Assembly: GCA_013399695.1 (NCBI GenBank)
Contig: VXAU01003994.1
Span: forward strand, 798,956-862,955
Reading direction: 5' to 3'
From: Formicarius rufipectus
Lineage: Eukaryota; Chordata; Aves; Passeriformes; Formicariidae
DNA: 64,000 bases
Shown here piece after piece: positions 23,466-35,400 of the stretch. The notes below the pieces were generated by a model. It was not told the origin of the DNA. It saw only the letters and a list, made by a program, of their open reading frames with translations, and did no database searches. The position numbers and the translations under genes were made by a program. Within the stretch, counting starts at the first letter, position 1. Each line of letters begins with the position of its first letter.

Positions 23466-26400
23466 GTGATGTGCCCTTCCCTTCCCCTCTCCGGCGAGAC
23501 TGAGGAGCGAAGAGCTGCGGCCGGCGGAAGCGCAGGGCGGCTCCGCGGGTCGGAGGGGACGAGGGTGCCCTTCGGCTCTGTCGCTGAATTGGCGCGGGGA
23601 GAGGCCTCACCTCTCGGGTGTCCCCGGCCGTGCTCTCTCGGGTGTCCCACCTGACCGCGGGGGATGTGCTGGAGAACAGGGGTTTAGGGATTTGCATCCT
23701 TAGGGGTGAGAAAGCAGTTGCTGCTGCAGGAAGCTGAGTGGTTTAGGCCTGTAAAGCACTTGTGGTAACTGTCCTTCAGAGTAGNNNNNNNNNNNNNNNN
23801 NNNNNNNNNNNNNNNNNNNNNNNNNNNNNNNNNNNNNNNNNNNNNNNNNNNNNNNNNNNGTGTTGGTTTAGCCCTAGCAGTCACAGCATGGGTCAGGCTG
23901 GAAAGGACTACAACGAGTCTTCTGGGCCAACCTCAAGTAGGGACATCCCAGAGCACATGGCACAGGATTGTACCCAGGTGGTTCCTGAATATCTTCAGAG
24001 ACTCCACAACGTCTCCGGACAATCTATGCCAGTGTGCCATCACCTGCACAGTAAGGAAGTTTTTCCTTGTATTGAGGTGGAACTTCCTATGCATCAATTT
24101 CCTCACACTGTCTCTTGACCTATTGCTTGGCATCACTGAGAGTCACACAAACCTCGCTTCAGCCAGGCACATTAGGATTAGGGTCAGCAGAAAAAAGCTT
24201 TTTTTTTTTTTTTTTCTTCTTTTTTTTTTACTGTTATTGCAACCCATGGTTTTTTAATGTTGAGGTTGTTGGTTATTCAGTGGAACCCCTTCTTTCTGTT
24301 TCTCTGTCTTCCTTCCCCTCCCACTTCAGGAGGGCCAGTTTTTTTCCTGTAGGTCATGATGACGTTCCTAACTTTTGGTGTACTCCAGCAAATTTAATTT
24401 TCTGCACTATCTCGGGAGATGCATTTGTAACATTTTTAGCTGCTACAGGAAAAGCAAAACCCTGAACATATGCCCTAACAGAGAAGAAAATAAAAATCAT
24501 TTTCAGGTTCCTCTTTTAGTAAGTATCTGTGCCTGCCTCTGGTTTTGGTTTAGGATAACAAACAATTAAGTGAAAATATTTTAAAATCTAGTGTTCTTCT
24601 GTAATTTTAAGTAGCTTAATTTTGTTATTCTTTTAATAAAATTGAAAGAACTCTGCGTATTCAAAAAGTTATGCCAGTTTGCCAGATTTTAGCCCCTGTT
24701 AGGAACGGGAAGTGTCCAGCTGGTGCCAGAGAGAGCGAGAAGGAGGAATGGTTAATGGCCCTAGTGACACAATGAATCAGTCCAAGGTGAAGGAAGGACA
24801 AAAGGAAGAAACAGTAGAGGGTGCAAATCAGAAGTAAAACATAGTCCAAAAGAGTTGAGTTCTGGGTGTGGACTTGAAAAGGGGGTCTAAGGAAGAGTCA
24901 CACAAAGCCAGTGGAAGGGAATGGCCACATTGGCATGAATAGAGAAGAAACTGATTAATGGGCAGACTGTAAGAACCTAGAAAGCTATGGTGCAGGAGTT
25001 AAACCTGCATATCTGAATGGTGGTAGTCTGCTTAAATTATGCCTTACTTCCTTTTCTGGTTACATGATATAATTAATTACAGTAGTAAAAATTTGCAGTG
25101 TATTGACTCCTTTCAATCTGAATTAAAAAAATGGAAGGAAAAGAAAAAGGAAGGTCTAATCCTGTAGGTCCTTGTTCATGCAAGGATTTGCATGCAGCCA
25201 TTCCCTCACAGAAAGAAAACGTAAAAGACTGTGAAAACTTTACAAGAAAAAGAAAGGACTTAGAGTCTTGCCACACTCATCCATTGAAATTGGTACGACT
25301 TTTTTTTTCTGATTTTCACTGGGAGTGTGGTAGACAAAGTAACATAACATGAAGCTGTCATCAGTTAATGATGTTCACCCAGTTACCTTATTCTGTCCTG
25401 TAAAACAGGACACCATTCTGGTGCTGCTTGTGCTCTGGCAAAACTACTTTATTTTTAAAAATAATTTTTGTGTGTATCATCTATTAATAGGATCAGGTGG
25501 GTTCAGAAAACGCAAGCATGACAATTTTCCACATGGTCAAAGAAGAGAGGAGAAAGAGAATGTTAATCCATCTTCAGCTTTGATGACTTCTTTTAAATGT
25601 AAGTAAACATTTGGGAAAACATCATAAAAACTTGGTGAAGAAATTGCTAGGAAATTACCAGTATTTAATGACAGAATAAATCATCTCTGAAGGACTCATG
25701 CTCATCTTAGTGTTGTGTTTTTGTGCAGTGAAGTCCTGAGAGCAGGATTTTGCATAGCTCCCCCTGACTGATGACTTGCTCCCATTTCCATCCCACCTGC
25801 TGTTCTCCTCCCTACCCCACTTATGCTGAACCTGATGCTGAGCAAACTGCACAGGTGGTCAGCCAGGCAAAAGGTGACTGGGCCCATTGGTGGCTGAAAA
25901 CTGTAGGTTCTGTAGAGGTGTAATGCAAAATCTGAGCCGCAGGGGCAAGAGGAGGAGGTGGTGACCATAGGGAAACTTAGGAGGCTGCTGACCTTGGCTC
26001 TGGTGCATAGATGACTAAGTTTACTTTTATGTAAATATGAATGCATTGTTTTGTGAGTTGCTACTTGTTTATACCTGCACTTTTTAAAAATAAGACTTAA
26101 TTAATGCAGACCTGTGTGTAGACACTTCAGTTTGAGTGCCTTTTAAAAAATAACTTATATTTGAGTTTCTTTGAATAAGGAAGTGTAAACTTCCTTTTAG
26201 CCAAATTGTTTTTATAGAGTTTTTCACAAAACCAGATTTAAACTCCAGTAAAATTAAATTTCTCCTCAGACTAGCCCTAACAAGGCAAAGTTGAGCTTCA
26301 GAAATGTGAAGCCTTGACAGAACAAGAAGGGAGATTTGATATGGAGAGCAGATAAATTCTTGGTGTAAAGTTTTCCCCATTCCATGTACTCTTCTATGAA

Positions 26401-29400
26401 GCTAAGGAGAGTGAAGAAATATAATCTGTCTAGCTGTTACAGATGGTAATTTCAATGTCATATAATTTCCTTGCTTTTTTTAAACAGGTATTTAGATTTT
26501 TCTGTGTAAATCAGCTTGGCAGATGATTAACTATGAGCTGTCAGACCCATTAAAATTGCAACCTCTTAGTTTATTTTCTGTATTTTTTGCACGGAGCTTA
26601 CACCTCTGTCACTAATGTAGGAAATATGTTAGATTTCTTCAAAGTCTCTATTAATGATTTATTTAGTAGAATAATGCCCTATGAAATGTTAATGCTATCT
26701 GTGAAACATTCCTAATATTTGACTGTGATAACCAGATACACATCCTCTCTTCTCTGTGTTCCTTGTAGTTATAAAGAATTAACACCAGCAAGTCAGAAAT
26801 CTTACTTTAAATAATTGATCTCACTTTGCTTTAGTACTTCTAATCCTTAGGGATATTAAAATACTTGACTTTTGGCCAAGTTTAGCTGGAATGTGAAATG
26901 CAACCTTTCTTATGACTAAATGGTACATTTTGAACAGTATGGGTGCCTCAGATGCCTTTTACTTGTTTTGGTTTAGACACTGGTGAATCTTACTTAGAAA
27001 TGATTGTATGGTTTTATTTTTCGATTTATCTTGCTGGATTTGGGTGACATTTTAAGTCAGTTTCCTGAGCAACAATGTTACAGAATAGACTTTACTAGCA
27101 AAACAAAGTATTTTACCTTAGAATTGTTTAGGCTGCCTTAAAGCATCATCAGGATCGATGTTTATTTAAACCTGACTTACTAAACAAAGGTAATATTAAT
27201 GATGAATTTTGCAGCTCTGGCAGGTGGCAGGCAGTGGTGGCGTCGGCAGCCGTGCCCCATGCAGGGGTAGCTATGCCACCCACCTTGGGGAAAGGACTTG
27301 CCTGGTGGGGCAGGGGCTCATCAGCAGTTAATGCAGCACAGGCACATTGCTCTTTCCCTACACTGTGTTCCTGTGATAACTGTTCTTGTTGCTCTAATGA
27401 TTGACTCCACAGCATTCCAGCTGGAGCTTGACACGAGGCATGATAAATATGAACGGCTTGTGAAGCTCAGCCGTGATATAACTATTGAAAGTAAAAGAAC
27501 CATATTTCTGCTGCACAGGTTTACCAGGTGAGTCATACTGAGCATGAAAATGATTGTAGAAACCCAAAAGCTGCCTTGCCATGTTGTTTGTGTTTGTGAT
27601 TAACAGCTGCAATGTTCTGTTGAGAGAAATTCAGTTAACTTTACATAAACATCCTTTAAGGGTGGATGGGAGCTAATTAATGCACACTCCAGTTAGAGAA
27701 TTAAAAGATGATGGTTCAAGTTTCTCAAGTTTTTTTTAAAATATATTAGACTGGATCAGAGCAGTAGAATGCACAACAGATGAGAGCCTCCCAGCTTTCA
27801 TCAGCCTGTCAGAGAAGAGTATGCACCCTTCCTTGAGGTCAGTTGTCCAGGCAGTAAGTCACCATTTTGGTGGTTGCAGCTGCACCCGAGGTCATCAATG
27901 CAAAAAGGAGTTGACCTGGGGTCAAGTTTATGTAAATCCTGGAACTGGATAGGCTTTTATATGAAGTTTTGAGCTTCTGTATGTTTTGTGTTCTCATGAG
28001 CCTTCAAGTAATCTTTGGGAGCCTTAAACAAACTAAAACAACAGGAAAATTTGAAGCTCTGCATAGCCTGTTGTATAAAATGTTTGCTGTATATGACAAA
28101 CAGTGGTCTTACTTGTTGTGACTGCTCTCTCTGTTCCTTTTATTGGTAATTTAATGTATTTTTTGTTACCTATCAATGGATTTATGCTGAAGTAGTAACT
28201 ATTTGTAGTTACCATAATAGTAACAGTTAAAAATAGAGATTATGCAGTTGCTCTCTTTTTTACTTGGTTTTCCTCTGCAAAGAGGTATTGTGATAATTCT
28301 AGTAATTGCTGCAGCCTTGACTGTAAATAGCTACTCCCACTGCTGGGGCTAGGTAGCTGGGAACTTGTGGAGGAAAGAACAACAAAAATCTCCTCATTAC
28401 TCTGAATTTTAGATTCCTACTTTGTAAGACATTCCTGGTTTTGTGAGAGTGGAAGCTTTCCATGATGTATTTTGTGTTTCCTTGTCCTTTGCTTTTCGCA
28501 ATTATTGTGGTTTTAATCTCAGTAAACTTTACTGTTTGCTTTTAAATGTTTTCTCAAGACCAGTCTATCAGTAGTTCTTTAAATAGACTGTAAACTAATA
28601 TACCATATGGATTATCTGGGGGCAGGGGAGGGTGAAGTTTAAAGGAAATGAAATAAGCTAAACTTTAAACACAAAGTATATATTGTGGTTGTGAATCAGA
28701 TATTTCAGCTGTTCCTGAACAGCTGAGTCCCTAACTACTTCCTGGAAAAAAAAAAATCACATGTAGAAGTCCATAATGTTTTATATTTTGCAATACTGTC
28801 AAGTATTACAAAATATTGATTAATTTTTCTTTGAAGTTGGAAGACTTCTGTAAATAGGCTAGTTTTACTGGAATATTGTTTGGACCCTTTCTCCTGTTTC
28901 TTACTTAAGCAATAATTACAGTTCTAGTCTGGAATAAACATGCTACCACAACTCTGTTTGACTGGTTGATTACTTTCCTAGTAAAAATCTACAGAATTTG
29001 AATAGGTATTGATGAAAGTTAAACTGTTTCTCATTCCATTCTTGAAGTCATTAAAAATGTATTGATTAGTAAAAGAAAACATGTAATGTTTTTTAACTGT
29101 TTGCACGTGTTCTGAAAACTTCTCTTTCAGTTTCTGTTTTATGATTGCAGTGCTCCCAATGGGGAAGAAATACTAAATGAATCTGAAGTCAAGCTAGACG
29201 CTGTCCGACGGAAGATCAAGCAGGTTGCAGAAGAACTGATTGGAGAAGACATGTATCAGTTCCACAGAGCTATATCTCCAGGTAAATTATTTTAAAATAG
29301 GGAAAGTGTGCTGTATTGAGCTGAGCTCTGTTTCTCTTTATGTAGCAATATTTCCCCTTCATATTCCAGGTCTCAATTTGTTACCTTTCTGTGATTATAA

Positions 29401-32400
29401 ATCAGCACTTGGGTTAATCTTTGTTACTAGCAAAATTATCTCTGGTATTAGCGGCTGTTGTCCTACAGTCTTCTTTTCACTGCAGTTTAGAGGAATATTT
29501 AGATGGAAGACTACCACTAGAAGAATTTGGACCCTGACCTAAACTGCAGTGGGGAGTAGTAGTTCTGACAAATGTACTGGCTCATCTTTGACTGAGAGGT
29601 GTATGTGTAGCACACTCGTTTACCCCACCTGAAGGGTTATAGTTTCTGGAAAGAGAGTGGAGAGACTGTCCTGTGAAATTTCCCATTTTGAGTTGATGAT
29701 GTTCATGAACTAAAATCCTTAGATTAGCATATTCTTTCTCCTAAAGACACTGCTTCTCTGTTACAAGCATTAAATAAGTTTGTATGTTTCAGTCACATCT
29801 TTTTCTGCCCCTTTGTGTAAACAGCAGTCTCTATTAACATTCTTGCAATATTAAGTCACAGTGCTTTCAGGACTCTCTCTGTCAGATCATGTTTCTTTGC
29901 TGAATCTTTGCTGACAATTTGAATCTTACCTAAAATTTGTATTCCTTGTTTGTGGCAACATATGAGTAAAATATGTAACTGCTTCTTTGACATTTTGATC
30001 GTGGCATAAAAGTGTCTTGTGTTTATTGATCTAGGTTTTAACATATTTGGAATTGTGTATATTTATTTAGGCAAGACTTCCTCAGTGGAGAAGAGCTGAG
30101 GAATTATTTAATTGTTTTAAAATATCCAAAAGATTGATTTGGTAAACCAGAAGCAAATACATGTATGTAATTTACAAAACAAACAACGCACAGGTTAACT
30201 TGTACTCAGGTCTTACACAGACTTAAGTTTGTTAAGAGTGAGATAGCTCTTGAATGAAAGCTCATTTTAGCAATTTGGAACCAAATGGAGCTTGCCCTGA
30301 TAGTCTTCAATGGCTCTAATTAATTCCACGGGCCTCTTACCTGTGATGCATTGGATTGTTTAAATTAAATACAAGTAGTTTTTCTTGAAAAGCCACTTAA
30401 TCTATACCTGCCTTACTGCTGTTTATGGCTAAGTATTGTAATGACACAATGAAAAGAAAGAGATGATTCAAAACATTGACACTACAGATGATCTCAATTG
30501 GTGATCAGTACTAATCTGAGTGTATTATGAGTATCTAGACATGCTGAAAATAGGTTTTGATTTTGATTTTAAGTACTGCTTATAAAAGCTGAGAATCCCA
30601 GCATTCAGTTGTATGAACAAAAGTTTCTGAAAGTTTTATTGAGATTTGTAAACCTTTTCTGGATAACCCCTGAAGTCTGTAGTCCTGTGTAAGTCATATA
30701 ATGCTGTCTCTAGAACTGAAGTGTTTGAGGACTTCTACCTCACGAATCTCTGTGAGACTGCATGGTGCAAGCTACCAGCCATGCCATGTGAACAAGATTC
30801 TTACAGGGTAACCAGTTACTCTGCGTCAGCTGCTTCACCTGAACTGTCTCTACTTTTTTTCATGTGTCTTTGTGTGAGAAATTCAAAGGGGCTTACCTGC
30901 CTCTAGTTTTACTGAGGAGCAGCTTGCCTGGAATTAGTTTGCATTCATCTCAGACATTATAGAGTATACCTACATAGCAGACATATGGAAAATTACTGAA
31001 TGATAACTTCTGCATGTACCTGTGTTTTTATAAAACAAGTGAACAAACCTGATTCTAGTTTTCTACTTCCATATTTTCTCCTCTGAATAAAAAAAAAAAA
31101 AAATCCTGTTTTTTTCTTAAAAAATACATATTTTCAAACCTCAAAAGTTAGATTTCTGTTTTTATATGACAGATATGTAAATTTTAGCTAGCCATAGCAA
31201 CTCAAAAATAAAGAAATTGATAGAAACAAATTTTGTTCAGGTTTCTTTGTGAGTTTGGTAAGTACTTATAGACAGTCAGCTATACTGATTCTCCTGCATC
31301 ATCTGTTTCTCACTTGCATGAAGGTACTTGATAATACCTGAATGAACCTGAATAAACTCTTCAGAAAATAACTGAAAAGAGGCTATCATAAATAGTTCAG
31401 AATGTTAAAACTTTTTTCTGATGCTGTAAATCTCAGCCTCTTAAAATGAAGATCTATTTGTCCGTTGTAGAGCAGGATGAATTACTATAGGGGAGGTTAG
31501 TAGTAGAAATAGTTAGTAGAGGAAGTTAGAAGCCTGTTGCATGTGTATGATGACTCAATGCCTGCACAAATGCAAAACTTATTTAGAATAGAATGGTCAA
31601 ATTCAGATGGAAGGGACCTACAGTGATCATCCAGTCCAGCTGTCTGATCACTTCATGGCTGACCTAAAGTTAAAGAGCATTGTCCAAATGCCTCTTTTAA
31701 AAATATTGACAGGCCTGAGACATCAACCACCTCTTCAGAAAGCCTATTCCTGTATTTGACCATTCTTGACAGAGAATGCCCTTGATGGATGCAGTTTAGA
31801 GTCATTCCCACATGTCCTGTCACTGGATATGAGGGAGAGAAGATCACCACTACTCTCTCCATTTCCCCTCCTCTGAAAGCTGTAGACAGCAATGAGATTG
31901 CCCCTCAACCTTGTCCTCTCCAAACTAGACAAGCCCAAATTCCTTAATTGCTCCTCATAGGACATTCCTTCCAACTCTTTCACCAGCTTTGTTGCTTTCC
32001 AGGACCTTCTCATCCTTCTTAAATTGTGACACCCAGAACTGCACACAGTTACATATACAGTAGCACATCCCTAATGCTTGGATGGGAGTCTGAGTGAGAT
32101 TGTCATAGAATTAAAGAATTTTCTGACTATAGTATTAATAAAACTTAATATAAATCTTAATGACTTTTGTATGTAAAAAGAAAGGAAGGTGAAAAGGTAT
32201 TAGTGTGCTAAATAGTGAGGGGAAGAAGCAGACTGTGTTGTCCATCTTTCCAGCAATTAAGTCTGCAGCCTCTGAAATACCTGAACTTTGCAGGTTTTTT
32301 TGGACAGAACTAAATATACAGCCTGTATTGCATTTCTGGGTTTAGAACCAGAAATTGCTGTAGTTCTACTTTTTTCCTCTCTTCAGGTTGCATAAATGGC

Positions 32401-35400
32401 AAGTCTGTGGACCCTTATCAGTTGTGTAATACTGCTTGGCCCTGAGATCAACCTGTTGTATCTGTAATTAGGTATTTTTGCCTCATTAAGGAGACTGTTT
32501 ATAAAATCCAACTGAAATAAGTTGTCTTCATTCTATTTTTATAGATCATCTACTTAAATTCTAGCTTTTCTACATATACTCCTTTGTGAGGGAGGTTTGT
32601 ACGAGCTGGTGCCCATGTTTTGTAAAGGCATGCATTAAAATATAGGCATGTGTCACTGAGGAGACGGGGAATGTTTTTAGGCAGTTGTAAATGAGTCTGG
32701 GTGTATAAGTATGAAATGCAAACTTAGCCAGACCTTTACACTTACCTTATTCATTAAGCTCTGTGCTCTCCAGTTAGTCATTGTGATGGCAATAAAAGGA
32801 ATATGCAGCATTAAAGACTTGTATATCTTGATTGTGCTGAAGCTAAGCTTAAGGAGATGTCAGTGATGGGAAGATCTTGACATCAGTATTATGAAGCTGA
32901 GATAGAAACGCTAGAAACAAGAAGAATGAGGGGACAGGTAGATGAAGAGTAGCTGTGAAAGGGAGTGCTTTATTCCCTCTGCCAACCACTGTTTATGAAG
33001 AATGGTAGCTGAGAGGGGAACAGTGATAAGTGTTGCTTTTAGTTTTGGTTTTAAGTCTAGTGCTCTTCAATTGTTGCTTTGCTTTTTTTTTTTCCCCCAG
33101 TGGAAAAAGCTTGCATGCCTTTTTGAAAATAGATGTAGCTAAGAAAAGTGTTAGGTCTTTTGTCGTTACATATTTCCTAGATCTGTAAGTCTTGGCCTTC
33201 CTTTAACCCCTAGTTTTCAATTCTGATTTTGTATTTTAAAGAAATTCTGGAGAACTAGTTAAAAAGCTTTTTATGAACAAAAACATTGCCATTAAGCTTC
33301 TTTTTTCTTTAAAAAAGAATAAAGAAACGCCTATGTCCCATATCTCAAAAGCAGCGTGTCTAATTAACCTCAAACTTCCTAAAAATATTCTCCTTTGTCT
33401 TGAAACCAAACATGAAACATCCTCCTGTTCCCCACCCTACCTCTCACAGAAAGAGTAAAAAGGCTCAAAATGGGGCTTATAATGGAAACTGCTGTAGCAG
33501 CCTTAACTGGGGAATCATGACTGACTGCGTAATAAAGATGCCTAATACATGTTTTATTCAGTATAATAACTGTTAGCCTATAAATAGGAGAGGGCTCTGA
33601 GTATAATGCTTGGGAATATTGTTTGCCACTTGTAATTGTTAAATGCTTTTTTTGGGGTTACTCCAAACAGTTGTTCTTTTGACTTGAAGATAAAACAATT
33701 CTGGCAGAGCACTAAAGGAGTTTCAAGCTTTCCCTCATTAAGAATAGTGCTAATGGCACGCAGGACGTTTCCCCAAAGGACACTTGCATGAGCTCAAACA
33801 CTGAGTATAGCACTAATTAAACAACAACAAAAACTGATGACTGTTTTCTACACGTTTCTTAACAGTACAGATTGTCCCAGGGGACGATTAAACAAGCAAA
33901 CAAAGAGATACTGAAATAATGAAGTCTTTTTTTAATGCAGAGCTCTTCATTTGTTATGTTAGAGTGTTCTCCTTTGTTGATATTTTTAAAGCTTTACTAT
34001 TTGGAATATAGAATTCCTGCTCCTTTGCCCCACTTCGCAGTGTATACCTTATATATCCTGTGAGGAAATGTATACTGTTTCTTTAAAATTGTTGAGAGAC
34101 ACTAAGCAAGAAAAGGACTGAAAAAGATTGTATGAGTTTATGAAAGGGAGGAAGACATTTTGGGGATTTTTTTATTTTGTGTGTATATATATATGTTTTA
34201 AGCATTTAGATAGACATATTTAACTCTCAGCTACTAAGGGAATTATCAGTATTATACAGGAAATATCTGTACGAGACCTAAAGATAAGAAAGAAATGCTC
34301 TGCAACATGTAGGGTCCTGTGCTTGAGTTAAAACAACCCCACGCAATGCTACAGGCTGGGGTAACAGTGGCTCAAAAGCTGCCTGGTGGAAAAGGACCTG
34401 GAGCTGCTGGTTGACGGCATGAGCCAGCAGTGTGCCCAAGTGGGCAGGAAGGTCAATGACATCCTGGCCTGTATCAACAAAAGTGTGGCCAGCAGGACTA
34501 GGGCAGTGATTGTCCCCCTGTACTCGATACTGGTGATGCCTCGCCTTGAATATATCAACCTGTGTCCAGTTTTGGGCCCTTCACTACAAGAGAGACATTG
34601 AGGTGCAGGAGTGTGTCTAGAGAAGGGCAACAAAGCTGGTGAAGGGTTTGGAGCAGAAGGCAGTGAGAAGCAGCTGAGGGAGCTGGGTGTGTTCAGCCTG
34701 GAGAAAAGGAGGCTCAGGAGGGACCTTACCGCTCTCCAAAACTATCTGAAAGGAGGTTGTAGCCAGGTGGGAGGCAGTCCCTTCTCTAAAGCAACAAGCA
34801 GTAGGACAAGAGGAAACAGCCTCAAGTCATACCTGGGGAGGTTTAGATTGGATAATTAGGAAAAATTTCAACACAGGAAGGTTTGTCACACATTGGAACA
34901 GGCTGCCCAGGAAAGTGGTGGTGTCATCGTTCCTGGAGGTATTTAAAAGATACGTAGATTTGGTGCTTAGGCACGTGGTTTAGTGGTGAACTTGGCAGTG
35001 CTGCTTTAGTGGTTAGACTTAATGATCCTAAAACTCTTTTACAAACTAAACTGATTCATCATTCTGTATTAGGATTTATGGAATTATTCTAGGCATGTTC
35101 TGAACAGTGCATAAATACAAAACTTGTGCAATGCAGAGGGAAAATTAAGGACTGCTTGACTGCTTGATAGGGTTGGCACTGTGTGGGATTGAATGAAGTA
35201 CCTTCTTAACATAATTTGTTAAATTAAATCTCTAACTATTTGAAGATCTACTCAGTTTTTTGTCCTTTAAGAGAAAATTTTGAGTGAGGAGTCTGTAATT
35301 CCTCTGGTGCTCCTTAAGTAGTGTGGTGTCGAGTGATAATAGTAAATGCGACTAAAGCATTGTTGGCTGACCTTTGTTTGCTATAAGCCTGTGCTAGCAG

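Larger units (their letters stand above)
22975..23680 (+). promoter_or_regulatory. CpG island promoter of TSNAX
   Basis: About 700 bases with a sharp rise in G+C and dense CpG dinucleotides, in contrast to the AT-leaning flanks. It covers the first coding exon of TSNAX and the start of intron 1. No TATA box sits at a useful distance, as expected for a broad housekeeping-type promoter. Candidate elements inside are a ZNF143/THAP11-like site (23,117-23,135) and a GC box (23,381-23,388). The transcription start is probably between about 23,150 and 23,400, but the sequence alone does not fix it. The long open frames here (for example 241 codons on the minus strand) follow from the GC content and few stop codons. 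Confidence 0.85.

Noticed and set aside
23122..23469. 115-codon frame that starts upstream of and overlaps the TSNAX start
   Set aside because: It is out of frame with TSNAX, its ATG lies in the ZNF143-type motif and is probably upstream of the transcription start, and its stop lies past the exon 1 donor. It is GC-driven.
22925..23650. 241-codon minus-strand frame across the CpG island
   Set aside because: It is rich in Ala, Pro and Arg as expected from GC-rich DNA with few stops, overlaps other open frames on both strands, and resembles no protein family. Divergent transcription is possible but a protein is not supported.
34386..34859. Two consecutive plus-strand frames that could look like a small gene in intron 4
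   Set aside because: Both are pieces of the CR1 ORF2 protein in a dead element.
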